Both the position numbers and the translations under genes were made by a program. 64,000 nt of DNA from Ardenticatenaceae bacterium. Its GTDB lineage: Bacteria > Chloroflexota > Anaerolineae > Promineifilales > Promineifilaceae. Position 1 is the first letter of the stretch, and every line of letters begins with the position of its first letter. Positions 1 to 10,000 of the stretch are shown here, one piece after another. The stretch lies in NCBI GenBank assembly GCA_020634455.1, contig JACKBQ010000001.1:2356001-2420000 (forward strand), written 5' to 3'. Under the pieces are notes generated by a model. The model was not told the origin of the DNA. It searched no databases and worked only from the letters and a program-made list of their open reading frames with translations.

Positions 1-168
1 GCCAAAGCGGCCCGCATGGTGGCAGCGATGGCCGAATGCGGCTGCACGCTCAACAACGCCTACATGCAGCTCAGCCTGCTGGCCCTCGTCGTCATCCCCG
101 ACCTGCGCATCTCCGATTTGGGGCTGGTGGACGTAAACAAGTTTGAGATCGTGGATCTATTCGTTTAA
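1..168 (+). CDS. ade: adenine deaminase, C-terminal end (partial)
   Basis: The open frame enters from the left edge and stops at TAA 166-168, leaving 55 residues. The stretch LSLLALVVIPDLRISDLG followed by LVDVNKFEIVDLFV matches the way adenine deaminases (amidohydrolase superfamily, adenine to hypoxanthine plus ammonia) end, with the conserved leucine-rich LALPVIP-type strand and the closing DV.KFE.V.LFV. The catalytic metal site lies upstream, outside the window, so activity cannot be judged. The next gene is separated by a hairpin and 155 bases, so this is probably the end of its own transcription unit. Identification rests on a short tail only; another amidohydrolase is less likely. Confidence 0.7.
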   Translation, partial: AKAARMVAAMAECGCTLNNAYMQLSLLALVVIPDLRISDLGLVDVNKFEIVDLFV

Positions 169-177
169 ACCATATGC

Positions 178-236
178 GGAGTAAGCATCCTCAGATGCGG
201 CTTTTAGCCCTGTTCGCATCTGAGGATGCTCACTCC
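178..236. terminator. 22-bp hairpin after adenine deaminase
   Basis: Arms 178-199 and 215-236 pair over 22 bp with one mismatch around a 15-nt loop. There is no T tract, so it is either a factor-assisted terminator or a copy of one of the palindromic intergenic repeats seen elsewhere in the window. It begins 10 nt after the stop codon. Confidence 0.6.
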
Positions 237-323
237 TCCCGCAAATTTGATCGATCTCGGATCGATTGATTCGTAAGCTTTCTCCATCAACAACTCTTGC
301 AATGGTTATTTAAGGAGAAAGCT

Positions 324-2714
324 GTGTCGAAGTTAAAATTTATTGGATTCCCCTTGATTTTTTGCGCCATTTTGTTCATTTCGCTGCTGGGTTGGTTGCG
401 GAACGGCCGTTCCACCCAAGCCGCCCCCCTCGCCACTACCTGGTACGTGAACGCCGCCACCGGCAGCAACGGCAACTCCTGCCTGTCGGCGGGTTCCGCC
501 TGCGCCACCATTGCCGGCGCAATGGGCAAAGCTGGCCTGAACGACATCATCGAAATTGCCGCCGGAACCTATAACGAAAATCTGGCCGGATCGCTTATCG
601 TGCAGGATTTGACGCTGAACGGTGCGGGTGTGGGCAGTACCATCATCGACGGCAGCGCCAGCGGACGGGTGCTGGAAACCACCGGCAATGTCACCATCAC
701 CGGTATGACCATCCAAAACGGCAGCTTTAATCCGGCCGACATCTTCGGCGCAGCGGGCATCGCCAACTTCGGCAACCTGCGCATCGAAGACAGTCTGGTT
801 ACGGGCAACCACACCACCAGCGGCGGCGGTGGCATTTTTAACAACAATCAGCTCACGCTGGTTAATTCTGAGGTATCTGGCAACACCGCAGGCAGCGTGG
901 GCGGCGGGATTGTCAACTACATCAACAGCACCATCACCGTTACCAACAGCCTGATTGCCAACAATGATGCCAATCAGGGCGGCGGGCTGTACTCCATCGG
1001 CAAGGTGCTGGTGACCGACAGCACAATTCAGGGCAACACGGCCGAAGTAACGGGTGGCGGTATCATCCTTTGGGGCGGTACGGCCGTTCTCGACCGTATC
1101 ACCATTTATCAAAACGACGCCGTCCAGTACGGCGCGGGCCTGCTGAACAACGGCGGCGTCTTCACCATGACCAACAGCACCGTCAGCGCCAACAGCGCTC
1201 CCGATTACGTGGGCGTGGCCAATATTGGCAGCACGGTCAAAGGCACTATTCTCAACAGCACCATCGCCTTCAACACGGTGACCAGTGCAGGCACTCGGTA
1301 CGGTGGTGTGGCCAACATCAGCGGCGGCACGCTCACCATTCAAAACAGCATCGTGGCCCAAAACGATCAGCGCCAATGCATTGCCAACGACAACTGGACC
1401 TCCGCAGGCAATAACCTGAGCAGCGACACGCGCTGCGCCTTTACCGCGACGGGTGACCTCCAGCTGACCGACCCGTTGCTAACCTCGCTGGGCGATTACG
1501 GCGGGCCAACGCTTACCCATGCGCTCAGCCCCAGCAGCCCGGCGATTGACGCGGGCAGCAACAGCGCCTGCCCGGCCACCGACCAGCGCGGCAGCAGTCG
1601 CCCGGTGGATGGCAACAATGACAGTACGGCAGTTTGCGACATCGGCGCGTTTGAAGCCAAAAACCAGCTCACCATTGCCGATCTGTCTGTGGCTGAGGGC
1701 GACAGCGGCACCACCAATGCCGTGTTCACCGTCACGCTCTCCCCGGCCAGCAGCCAAACGGTGACGGTGGATTATGCGACAGCGGCAGGAACGGCCGTTG
1801 CCAATAACGATTACACCACCACCAGCGGCCAGCTCACCTTCACCCCCGGCCAAACCACACGCACCATCACCGTTCCCATCAACGGCGACACCAATGACGA
1901 GTCCGACGAAACGTTCACCGTTAACCTGAGCAATGCCAGCAATGCAGATATCATCGACGGCACAGCCACGGGCACCATTGTGGACGACGACGGCCTGGGC
2001 AGCCTCACCATCAACGACCAAACCGTGGCTGAAGGGGACAGCGGCACAAAAAGCGTCGTGTTTACCGTCACGCTGTCGCCAGCCGCCGCCAGCGCCGTCA
2101 CGGTGAATTACGCCACGGCCAACGGCACCGCCAGCGCCAGCACAGATTACCTTACCAACAGCGGGCTGCTCACGTTTAACCCCGGCCAAACAAGCAAAAC
2201 AATCACCGTCACGGTCAATGGCGATGACACCGATGAGGGGGTGAGCGAGAACTTTTTGGTGAATCTGAGCAATGCTTCTGGGGCCAACATTGCCGACAGC
2301 CAGGCCGCAGGCACGATTACGGATGACGATACGGCCGTTATCTCGCTCATAGCCGGGCCACAGGTGACAGAAGGGGATAGCGGGACGAAGACGGCCGTAT
2401 TCACCGTCACCCTCACCAATCCCGCCAGCTTCCCCATCACCGTGGATTACGCCACCGAAGATGGCTTTGGCGACACCGGAGCCGACGCAGGCAGCGATTA
2501 CGAAGCCAAATCAGGCACGCTCACCTTCACGCCCGGCACAGACTCCCTACCGATCAACGTCACCATTTACGGCGATGGGATGCACGAACCAGACGAACGC
2601 TTTGCCATACGCATCAGCAACGGCAATCCCGCCCCCCTGCTGGCCACCGTAACCTACGGCGACATCCTCAACGACGACAACATGAAGGTCTACCTACCCA
2701 TGATCATTCGGTAA
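324..2714 (+). CDS. secreted right-handed beta-helix protein with Calx-beta repeats
   Basis: Start chosen at GTG 324 because AAGGAG lies 6 nt upstream; an upstream in-frame TTG at 297 has no such signal. A basic N-terminus and hydrophobic stretch (FIGFPLIFCAILFISLLGWL) form a signal peptide or anchor. Next come many repeats of the form IANFGNLRIEDS, GGGIFNNNQLTLVNSEVSGN typical of a parallel beta-helix (polymorphic outer-membrane/choice-of-anchor type), ending near residue 440 with PAIDAGSN and CDIGAFE. Three Calx-beta domains follow (about 445-550, 555-660, 665-785), each with VAEGDSGT at its start and DETF/NLSNA/DDD near its end. The extreme C-terminus, MKVYLPMIIR, resembles the YLP tail common on secreted Chloroflexota proteins. 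Probable role: cell-surface adhesion or glycan binding; no enzymatic residues are recognised. Confidence 0.85.
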   Translation: MSKLKFIGFPLIFCAILFISLLGWLRNGRSTQAAPLATTWYVNAATGSNGNSCLSAGSACATIAGAMGKAGLNDIIEIAAGTYNENLAGSLIVQDLTLNGAGVGSTIIDGSASGRVLETTGNVTITGMTIQNGSFNPADIFGAAGIANFGNLRIEDSLVTGNHTTSGGGGIFNNNQLTLVNSEVSGNTAGSVGGGIVNYINSTITVTNSLIANNDANQGGGLYSIGKVLVTDSTIQGNTAEVTGGGIILWGGTAVLDRITIYQNDAVQYGAGLLNNGGVFTMTNSTVSANSAPDYVGVANIGSTVKGTILNSTIAFNTVTSAGTRYGGVANISGGTLTIQNSIVAQNDQRQCIANDNWTSAGNNLSSDTRCAFTATGDLQLTDPLLTSLGDYGGPTLTHALSPSSPAIDAGSNSACPATDQRGSSRPVDGNNDSTAVCDIGAFEAKNQLTIADLSVAEGDSGTTNAVFTVTLSPASSQTVTVDYATAAGTAVANNDYTTTSGQLTFTPGQTTRTITVPINGDTNDESDETFTVNLSNASNADIIDGTATGTIVDDDGLGSLTINDQTVAEGDSGTKSVVFTVTLSPAAASAVTVNYATANGTASASTDYLTNSGLLTFNPGQTSKTITVTVNGDDTDEGVSENFLVNLSNASGANIADSQAAGTITDDDTAVISLIAGPQVTEGDSGTKTAVFTVTLTNPASFPITVDYATEDGFGDTGADAGSDYEAKSGTLTFTPGTDSLPINVTIYGDGMHEPDERFAIRISNGNPAPLLATVTYGDILNDDNMKVYLPMIIR

Positions 2715-2724
2715 TCTTTTTAAC

Positions 2725-2795
2725 AGGACGCTGATGAACGCGGATAAACGCTGATTTTCACTTCTATCCGCATCATCCGCGTTTATCCGCGTCCT
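2725..2795. repeat. family B imperfect palindrome (GCGGATnAACGCGGAT)
   Basis: Units resembling ACGCGGATAAACG face inverted units GTTTATCCGCGTCC, giving an imperfect inverted repeat ending with a short T run. Relatives lie at 60856-60923 and inside the DUF2723 gene at 52972-53029. It may serve as terminator of the beta-helix gene. Confidence 0.6.
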
Positions 2796-2865
2796 ATTTT
2801 TTATTCAGCCTCCGAACTCGGTATAATCTCCGCACGAAACCTAAAATCAACCAGCGGAGAGACCC

Positions 2866-4080
2866 GTGACAAATCAAATAACTTTCGACAACAAAAAATT
2901 AGTGGCAGAAAAAGTTGCCCAGGCTACCCAAATTCTCAACGAGCTAGACGTGGATCTGTGGCTCACCTTCGTCCGCGAAACAACCCTCTCACCCGACCCG
3001 GCCCTGGAACTTATCGCTGATGTGGACGTGACCTGGAGCTCCGCCTTCATCCTGTGCCGGGATGGGACGCACGTGTGCATCGTGGGCCGTTTTGACCGGG
3101 AAAACGTGGAGCAGTTGGGCGTTTACCCGCAAATCATCGGCTACGATCAGGGCATTGCCGATCATCTACGCACCGTCCTGGCGGAGAAAAATCCGCGCCA
3201 AATTGCCCTCAACTACTCAGAAAACGATGTGGCTGCCGACGGCCTGAGTCACGGCCTGTTCCTGAACCTGCAAGCGATGTTGGCTGGCACCCCCTTCGCC
3301 GATCGGTTCGTCTCGGCGGAAAAGATTATTGCGGCGCTGCGCGGGCGGAAAAGTCCAGAGGAGATTGAGCGGGTAGTAACGGCCGTTACTACCACCGAAG
3401 CCCTCTTCAACGAGGTAGAACAGTTTGCCAAACCGGGCATGACCCAGCGCCAGATTGCCGATTTTGTGCGCGGCCGTATCGACACGATGGGTCTCGGTTA
3501 CGCCTGGCCCAAACCATTTAACCCGATTGTGACCTGTGGGCCAGATTCGGCCGTGGGGCACGCCGCCGCCGGGGATGTGGTTCTGCAAAAAGGGCACACC
3601 CTCCACCTCGATTTGGGCGTCAAGCAAAACGACTACTGCTCCGACATCCAGCGCATGTGGTACGTGCTCGACGACGGCGAAACCGAAGCGCCACCGGAGG
3701 TGCAGCACGCCTTCGAAGTGGTGTATGGAGCCATCAAAGCGGGCGAAGCAAAGCTCACCCCTGGCACCCCCGGCTGGCAGGTAGACGAAGCCGCCCGAGA
3801 CTTCATCGTGGACAACGGCTACCCGGAATACATGCACGCCTTTGGCCACCTGCTCGGCCGCGTGGCCCACGATGGCGCGACGGTGCTGGGACCGCGCTGG
3901 GAGCGGTACGCGGGTATCTGCGAACTGCCGGTGGAGGTGGGCAACATCTTCACGCTGGAGCTCCACGTCGTCGTGCCCAATCGCGGCATCATGAGCCTGG
4001 AAGAAGACGTCCTGGTCACCAAATCCGGCGTCGAGTACCTCAGCAACGCCCAAACCGCGCTGCGCTACATCAAGAGCTAA
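2866..4080 (+). CDS. M24-family metallopeptidase (Xaa-Pro peptidase-like)
   Basis: 404 residues from a GTG start preceded by GCGGAGAGA. The N-terminal half (to about 150) is the creatinase/prolidase-like domain; the C-terminal half is the pita-bread M24 catalytic fold. Visible metal ligands are Asp in HLDLGVKQNDYCSDIQR (two Asp), His in HAFGHLLGR, Glu in ELPVEVGNIFTLEL and Glu in SLEEDVLV, so the full dinuclear site seems present. The enzyme would be cytoplasmic (no signal peptide) and release N-terminal residues next to proline or split X-Pro dipeptides. The exact substrate class (aminopeptidase P versus prolidase) cannot be told from sequence. It stands alone between two short intergenic gaps. 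Confidence 0.88.
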   Translation: MTNQITFDNKKLVAEKVAQATQILNELDVDLWLTFVRETTLSPDPALELIADVDVTWSSAFILCRDGTHVCIVGRFDRENVEQLGVYPQIIGYDQGIADHLRTVLAEKNPRQIALNYSENDVAADGLSHGLFLNLQAMLAGTPFADRFVSAEKIIAALRGRKSPEEIERVVTAVTTTEALFNEVEQFAKPGMTQRQIADFVRGRIDTMGLGYAWPKPFNPIVTCGPDSAVGHAAAGDVVLQKGHTLHLDLGVKQNDYCSDIQRMWYVLDDGETEAPPEVQHAFEVVYGAIKAGEAKLTPGTPGWQVDEAARDFIVDNGYPEYMHAFGHLLGRVAHDGATVLGPRWERYAGICELPVEVGNIFTLELHVVVPNRGIMSLEEDVLVTKSGVEYLSNAQTALRYIKS

Positions 4081-4094
4081 AAGCGAATTTTTTG

Positions 4095-4736
4095 ATGGAC
4101 CAAAGTTTCTGGATTTTTGAAGTCATTGGAATTGGAGCCGTTTTTGTCGTGCTGTTTAGCATTGCTTCTTACGAATTCAGGAAACGAATCGATCCTTATA
4201 AAAAAATCAGACAAGAAATAGCCAGACAGACAGGGTTAAAGATGGTTCCTAAGCTCGGTGACCCTTTTGCCTTGCAAGGATTCACGGGCAACAGATTAGG
4301 AACTGTTTTCACGATGCCGTTTTCGCGGGATCGTTTGAAAAAATATGAGGTTAGCAATCAAAATCCAAAAAATCTTAAGCTTTCCATTCAATCCCGCAAT
4401 GTTCCGCTTGCCTTTGATAAATTTGCAAGTCTGCCAGCTACAAATTTAGCTCCTTCAACAAAACCTTTTTTCGAGCAATTTGAGGTCTATGGCAAATCTA
4501 CAAGTTTTGCATTCAAAATCGCGGAAAATACGATTCTTTGCGAGAAATTGCTCGGATTAACGCAATACACCAAGGCGATTAAGTTCACGGTTCGCAAAGA
4601 TCGAATTGTATGTTACGAGTCAGGGTTTAGAATGGCATCGAGTGATGCTGATGAAGTGATTATTGGCTATCTGATATTTGCTGTTCTTGTCGAAATTGCT
4701 AAATGGGTTGATAGCATTCCTCCTAAAAGCATCTAA
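4095..4736 (+). CDS. uncharacterised membrane-anchored protein
   Basis: 213 residues from ATG 4095; the open frame can be extended far upstream, but only through the M24 gene in another frame. No clear Shine-Dalgarno is seen, and it starts 14 nt after the previous stop, so it may be translated by coupling. One N-terminal membrane helix (FEVIGIGAVFVVLFSIASY) is followed by a basic cytoplasmic-looking domain and a second hydrophobic stretch near the end (EVIIGYLIFAVLVEIAKWV). I recognise no family. Its codons are visibly richer in A and T than neighbours and it contains no ACGGCCGT octamer, which hints at a different origin. A strong terminator follows. Confidence 0.65.
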   Translation: MDQSFWIFEVIGIGAVFVVLFSIASYEFRKRIDPYKKIRQEIARQTGLKMVPKLGDPFALQGFTGNRLGTVFTMPFSRDRLKKYEVSNQNPKNLKLSIQSRNVPLAFDKFASLPATNLAPSTKPFFEQFEVYGKSTSFAFKIAENTILCEKLLGLTQYTKAIKFTVRKDRIVCYESGFRMASSDADEVIIGYLIFAVLVEIAKWVDSIPPKSI

Positions 4737-4782
4737 TAAAATCAATTTTTTGCCAGGTACAGGTGAAATGCCAACAAAAGAA

Positions 4783-4814
4783 AACCAGCTCACAAAACGC
4801 GAGCTGGTTTTTTC
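4783..4814. terminator. intrinsic terminator, probably bidirectional
   Basis: Stem AACCAGCTC / GAGCTGGTT (4783-4791 with 4801-4809) followed by a T run on the plus strand; the other flank is A-rich, giving a T-rich run on the minus strand. It sits between the convergent genes ending at 4736 and 4912. Confidence 0.8.
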
Positions 4815-4911
4815 ATTCATAGGCTGTTTCTCCTAATAAGTTTGGGAAGAGGGCAAAATCAAGACGGCTAAAATAAGTGTTTAAGGCATTTCTCCTTTCC
4901 GAATTGTTTTG

Positions 4912-5103
4912 CTAGTTGAGGCCAAGCATCTTAAAAAGTGAATAGCTGGCGATAATCAAAAGAATGCAGCAAGTGGTTGCTAATCTGCGGCTTGTTGCAT
5001 CATAGTTTCTCATAGCCGCTTTCAAAGCGACCCAAATGGTAAAAACTATTGGGAGGAGGCCCCCGATTGCCATTGTGGTTGGAGCTGCAAGGTTTATGCT
5101 CAT
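4912..5103 (-). CDS. small two-helix membrane protein
   Basis: 63 residues. The ATG has an AAGGAGAAC ribosome-binding site about 8 nt upstream, which is what raises this short frame above background. Two hydrophobic segments (GGLLPIVFTIWVALKAAM and TTCCILLIIASYSLFKML) are separated by the basic loop RNYDATSRRLA. No family is recognised. It ends just beyond the bidirectional terminator at 4783-4814. The region upstream to 5311 is AT-rich and contains nothing else I can support. Confidence 0.5.
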   Translation of the reverse strand: MSINLAAPTTMAIGGLLPIVFTIWVALKAAMRNYDATSRRLATTCCILLIIASYSLFKMLGLN

Positions 5104-5311
5104 TACAATTGTTCTCCTTTTTGTTACGGTTCTCTATCGTCATCTTTTCTCCAATAAAATTTTGTTTCTTGACCTTATATTAGAGCAATGCAAGATTGTT
5201 CTTTGGACATTTGAATGCCAAAAGCCAACAAAAACGCCTCAACCTATAACAAGATTGAGACATTTTTCGTCAAATTTTTTGATGATTGGGGGGAGAAAAG
5301 ATGAAGCGTTT

Positions 5312-6820
5312 TTACACTGCGTATTTGAGCAGACGTAAAGCTTCCAGGCGTAGCACAGCTGGAAAGAGAGATTTGTAAATGTTGCAGTTGGGGGATTTCA
5401 CATCGAAGCGGCCGGTGGCGCGGTAGGTAAGAGCAGGACAGCCACCTGCGCACCAGTAACGCCAATGGCAGCTGCGGCAGCCTTCTTTTTCATCCACACT
5501 GGGATTTTGCAGATGAATGGTATCGGCACGCACAGCAGCCAGTGGGTCATGCACGCGCACGTCGGTGATGGGCTGCTCAATTTCCATCTGGCATTTGGCC
5601 ACCTGGCCGTTCTGGTCAATGACTAGGTAGTTTTGCCCCACCCCACATGGCCGGTCGTGGAGTGTGTCCAGGCGAGCACGATCGATGATGGCTCCCAGCA
5701 AGCTGTGCCGGGGTAAGTCCGATTCAATCACGGCAAACGCTTCTTCCATCGCTTCGATAATCGTTTTTTCGGAAAATGGCAGGTCTGCTACTGGTGCTGC
5801 ACACTCATTTTCGCGGAAAAAGTTGAGGCTGAAGGGGAGTTTGCGCTTGAGCACATAGCGCACGGTGTCGGCCAAGCCGTGCAGCGTACGATTGGTGACG
5901 GTGATGGAGATGGTAGGCGTGAGTCCGGCAACCTGCAAGCGGTCTAACGTGCGCTCCACGTGTGCAAAAGAGCCTGCCCCGTTGGCAAAATGGCGCTGGG
6001 CATCGTGTACTTCGCCCACACCATCCAGGGAGATCATCAGCCGCAGTCCGCTTTGCTCAATGGCTTCAATTATCCTTGCGCTGAAGGCAACGCCGTTGCT
6101 CAAAATAACGCCTGTTAGTTCCAATTCGTGCAGATCGGCCAGTTCCTGAGCATATCGGTGCAAGGCAAGCACTGTTTTCATATTCAAAGTAGCTTCACCA
6201 CCAGCGTATTTGATTTTGACGCGGCGGAAATTGTTGTTGGTGGCTGAACGGAAGATGGCTTCGATGGCAAAACGGCCGTGTGCCAGTTCCATTTGATCTG
6301 GAGTTTTGTGTAGGTAGCAGTAGGGGCAGCGCAAGTTGCAGGCGTTGGTCACGTGTAGCCAGGCAGTCAGCGTTTGCGGCTGACCCCGCTGCGGTTGGGG
6401 TACCAAGCCTTCCGGCTGGAGCAATCCAAGCTGCACAAGCTGTTGGGCAGCGGCCAGACCACCGGGAAGGTCGCAGTTGGTCAGAACCGCATCCGTAAGG
6501 GTGCGTGGCGTTTGGAACTGGTTTAGCAGCTCAAGGCTAGCCTGGTTTAGAAGCACAACACCTGTTTGGCCATGTGGGTTAAAGAGGAGCGCGTGAGTGT
6601 CATCTAATTGTTCCTGGTGCAGTTGGGGTAAGCTGAATCGCTTATTGAAGAAATCTCCTGGATGAAGCGTGGCTGGCATTGGTGCAAACCCATCATCTGG
6701 GCAAGCACAATCGTCATGAATTGTCACGCTAGAGGAGGCTCGCCCCATGTCAGAAGAAGTATCAATATTTTTTTTAGCAAAAATTAAAAAGGGCCGAATA
6801 CGAGAGGTGTTATCAGACAT
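5312..6820 (-). CDS. radical SAM/SPASM domain protein (peptide maturase-like)
   Basis: 502 residues from ATG 6820, chosen for the GAGGAAG ribosome-binding site; upstream in-frame starts (6835, 6865) are possible. About 1-60 is unrecognised and polar; 60-140 resembles the small helical peptide-recognition region found before maturase cores; the radical SAM motif CNLRCPYC is at about 161-168 and binds the 4Fe-4S cluster that cleaves S-adenosylmethionine. The C-terminus has the cysteine array of a SPASM domain (C..C in CRSCHWRYWCAGGCP, then PNCN) for auxiliary clusters. This architecture is that of anaerobic sulfatase-type or RiPP maturases. No obvious precursor peptide lies beside it, but a 10-codon frame (6822-6854, MVWGNLNEEE) ends one base before its start and could couple translation. 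It is the last gene of the minus-strand ATPase island. Confidence 0.82.
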   Translation of the reverse strand: MSDNTSRIRPFLIFAKKNIDTSSDMGRASSSVTIHDDCACPDDGFAPMPATLHPGDFFNKRFSLPQLHQEQLDDTHALLFNPHGQTGVVLLNQASLELLNQFQTPRTLTDAVLTNCDLPGGLAAAQQLVQLGLLQPEGLVPQPQRGQPQTLTAWLHVTNACNLRCPYCYLHKTPDQMELAHGRFAIEAIFRSATNNNFRRVKIKYAGGEATLNMKTVLALHRYAQELADLHELELTGVILSNGVAFSARIIEAIEQSGLRLMISLDGVGEVHDAQRHFANGAGSFAHVERTLDRLQVAGLTPTISITVTNRTLHGLADTVRYVLKRKLPFSLNFFRENECAAPVADLPFSEKTIIEAMEEAFAVIESDLPRHSLLGAIIDRARLDTLHDRPCGVGQNYLVIDQNGQVAKCQMEIEQPITDVRVHDPLAAVRADTIHLQNPSVDEKEGCRSCHWRYWCAGGCPALTYRATGRFDVKSPNCNIYKSLFPAVLRLEALRLLKYAV

Positions 6821-6911
6821 TTTACTCTTCCTCATTGAGATTTCCCCAAACCATATTGTAGGCAATACTTAGAAGAAAGTTGGCGGCTTTCAAGCGTATA
6901 CAGGTGAATTG

Positions 6912-6942
6912 ATTATACTGAATTGAGGTGAAGATAATCCAA
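6912..6942 (-). promoter_or_regulatory. possible promoter for the radical SAM gene
   Basis: On the minus strand TATAAT (6917-6912) is preceded at 19 nt by TTGGAT. The -10 is perfect, the -35 weak. It lies about 90 nt upstream of the radical SAM start and beyond the hairpin ending the upstream gene. Confidence 0.35.
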
Positions 6943-6984
6943 CAACTGTCTGGCAACAGTCTGACAAATGTCTGACGAAACGCA

Positions 6985-7018
6985 ACGAAGCGGCCGTTTT
7001 AAGAAACGGCCGCTTCGT
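6985..7018 (-). terminator. hairpin terminator of the TPR-ATPase gene
   Basis: A perfect 15-bp stem (6985-6999 with 7004-7018) around a 4-nt loop, 25 nt downstream of the minus-strand stop at 7043. Each arm carries a CGGCCG core, so the window-wide motif has been captured in a terminator stem. Confidence 0.65.
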
Positions 7019-7042
7019 AGAAAAGAAGATGGGTTACTATGT

Positions 7043-10000
7043 TTAAATGCCTAAAGTACGTTCTAAGTACAGGATCATGGGTTCTAACTTGTCCGAAACG
7101 CAATACTGTTCGGCCGTTTTCCGGGTAAATTCCATAATTTCTTGCAGCCGCGATCTTTTATACGATTTAAGTAGGTGATAAATTGTAATTTTTGTTTGCT
7201 TCATTTTTGGATCGTGACTAAATGGAACCACCGTGGCGTATTGCTGAAAACAGGCAACTGCTTGCACAAAATAAAGTATCCCTTCACGAATATAAATCAT
7301 CTTATCGTTATCATGTTGGGTTTCAGCGAGAGATGTCCCTCTATCAAAGCTCATTTGCGCCTGCAAAAAGTACATTTTGCCCAATACTTGCCAGTAGGAA
7401 TCGATGGGATTTATTGGAGGGTTTTTAAATCCGTCTCCTTCCTTAGGACGATACTGTTTATCAACAGATGCTTGGGCTGTTTTTAACTCCCGACGTGCCA
7501 TATTTTGTTGCTCAGCGGCATAATATAACGAAACTAGGTCTAATGAGAGATCCGCAACCTGTAATAATGATTTGTTTTCTTGTGCCAGGTTACGGGCCTT
7601 TTCCAGAAAGTCTTGGGCCTGGTATTGTCGTTCTTGGGCATCCTGTTTTTTGTTGGTTGTACATAAAATTGCTGTCCAATCCCGGTATAGGCGACCTAAT
7701 TCAGCGTAAGCTCTCAACAACTGGCGTTTGTCTGTTTCTTTAAAAATATCTATAGCGGTTTGTAAATAATCTCGGCCTTTCTGTAGAAAACCTACAGCTT
7801 CTTTTTCATCGTACACTTGCAAGAAGAATAGATTAGCCAAACGGCGCATTGTCTCACCTAACGCCAATTGGGATAAACCTCTCCCTCGCAATTCGCTGAG
7901 ATGACCTTCTCCAGCAACCAAATCTGAAAAAAGTTGATCAGCTTGTTCGCAAAAAGCCCTGGCGCGGTGTGGCTGATCCGCCAATAAGCAAATCAACCCC
8001 CAGGCATTGTAGCTTAATGCCAAATTATAAGGTTGTCCCCGACGCTGCCAGATTGCAACAGCATCTTCTGCTAACGCTTCTGCTTCATCAATTGCCCCAA
8101 GTTGAGCATAAACATAGGCTAAATTTGTGATAGAAGCCGCCATTTGATGTAGTACATCTACTTGTCTATAAAGCTCAATAGCTTTGCGATAATAATTAAT
8201 AGCGGTGCTAAACTGATTATTCAACCGATAAGCAAACCCGATATTATTATTGGCTCTCCCTAAGATTTCTGCCCAGCGCCAAGGTTCATCTTTATCTAAT
8301 GCACTGAAATCTTCTTTGGTGTTTAGCAAAGACAAAACAGAGTTAAGAGTTCTCAATGTTTCATCTTGAGAACTGATCGTAGAGGACATTGCTTCGCCCA
8401 AAGCCGTGAGCAATGCGCCTTGGTACAATGGATCACGGGTTTGTTTCCAAGCAAATGCCTTTTTGCGGCTGCGCTTAATTTTCTGGGCAATGCGCTTCGC
8501 TTTTTCAAACTCGCCACGGGCATTGTAGCGGCGTATCCATAACACGGCGCTGTTTCGTTTGAATTCGTCTTCGTGTTGGGCAATTATGCTGTTCAAATTG
8601 CTATAACGGGTATGTTGTGCTTCTTGGTTGTCTTGGTACCACGTGTATCCTAGCTGAACGTAACGGAAAAAATGAAGTACTGTATCTAGCAGTCTCATAT
8701 CCAGGCCAGTGTGATGGCTTTTAATTGCTTCTTCTGCCCAGCGATTGTACAGCTGCCAATAAGCTTGGAGGGGGTTTAGCTGTAGCTCATAATGCAACTG
8801 TTTCACTTTAGCATTTTCCAGCTCTCGCTGCTTGGTTCGACGTGGCGTTGTTTTATAACTATCTTTACTCTCCAGAATAGACTCGAATTCCGTAGTTAAT
8901 TTCTTTTGTTGGGCTGCATAATAATTCCGAATACGCTCAAATTTTGGCCTGGTATCTTGATCTAAATCCCGTAGGCGTTCCTGGTCCAGGATGTCGAAGA
9001 CTTCATCATGAAGAAAAAGCTGCCCGGCTGGATGTATGCTGGATTCGGCATGTTTGATAAAGGTGTATTGGCGCATTTCATCAAAAAGGTCTTCGGCGCG
9101 TTTTTGGCTCATCTGGCTATCTAGATGGCACAGCAAAGGAACATCCAGCCCTTGGCGGGCAAAGACGAGGTACCGAATGATATTGCAATGTTGTTCTGGC
9201 AGATCGTTCCAGAGGCGGTAGGCAATTTTGCGGCGCAGCTCTTGCGGATTCTCAAACAGTTCGCTTAACGAGGTGCTGTCGTGTGAGGCCAGATCGGCGG
9301 CGAGGCTGAGGTAAATGGGACGGCCGTTTTCAGACCCCCTAAAAATCTTGTCAAATAGTTCCTGGTCTACATCCTCTAAGACACTGCAATGAACTGCCAA
9401 CTCTTTCAAAAAAGTTTTAGCATCACGCTTTGACAATTTATCAATATAATGACCTTTGTAACGGGAGCCGGTTTGCTGGAATTTGTCTTCAAACTCCACT
9501 TGAAGCTCCCGGTGCTCTCGGCCCGAAAAAACGGTAACACAGTTTGAAAAGTGGGGAATTTGATTTAGCAGCCAATTCTTAACCGACGTATTTTCTCCCT
9601 TGATCTCGCACAAATCACGAATATCTTCACTTTCGTACTGCACCAATTCCAACGTGTCGAAGGTTAATACCAGGCGGTAATCCTTGCTCAATTCATTGAG
9701 GCATTCAATAAACTTCTGTGTTAACTCCTGCCGCTTTCTTTGCAGCAAACTTCCGCCAACTCCCGTGTCGCGAACCTCATCAAATTCGTTCCTCATAGTG
9801 TGATATGGCTCGAAATATTCGTTTTTCGGGTCTAAATTTTCGGCTAGTTTGCGTTCGATATCTGTATTGCTGTGCATTTCAGATTGATATAAATCAACAA
9901 TATTGCTCCAACGTACAGCCTTGCCAACGTGCTTTACAGTTTTGCCAATTTCACTAAGAAACCGAGTTTTGCCTATGCCGCCCATCCCCACAAGGTAAAA

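Noticed and set aside
333..1376. Long minus-strand open frame (347 codons) opposite the beta-helix gene
   Set aside because: Low-complexity Gly/Ala/Val/His product, no start signal, mirrors a repetitive GC-rich gene on the other strand.
3657..4736. Long plus-strand frame joining sequence within the M24 gene to the membrane protein
   Set aside because: The first 146 codons are an Arg-rich shadow of the peptidase gene; a sensible start exists at 4095.
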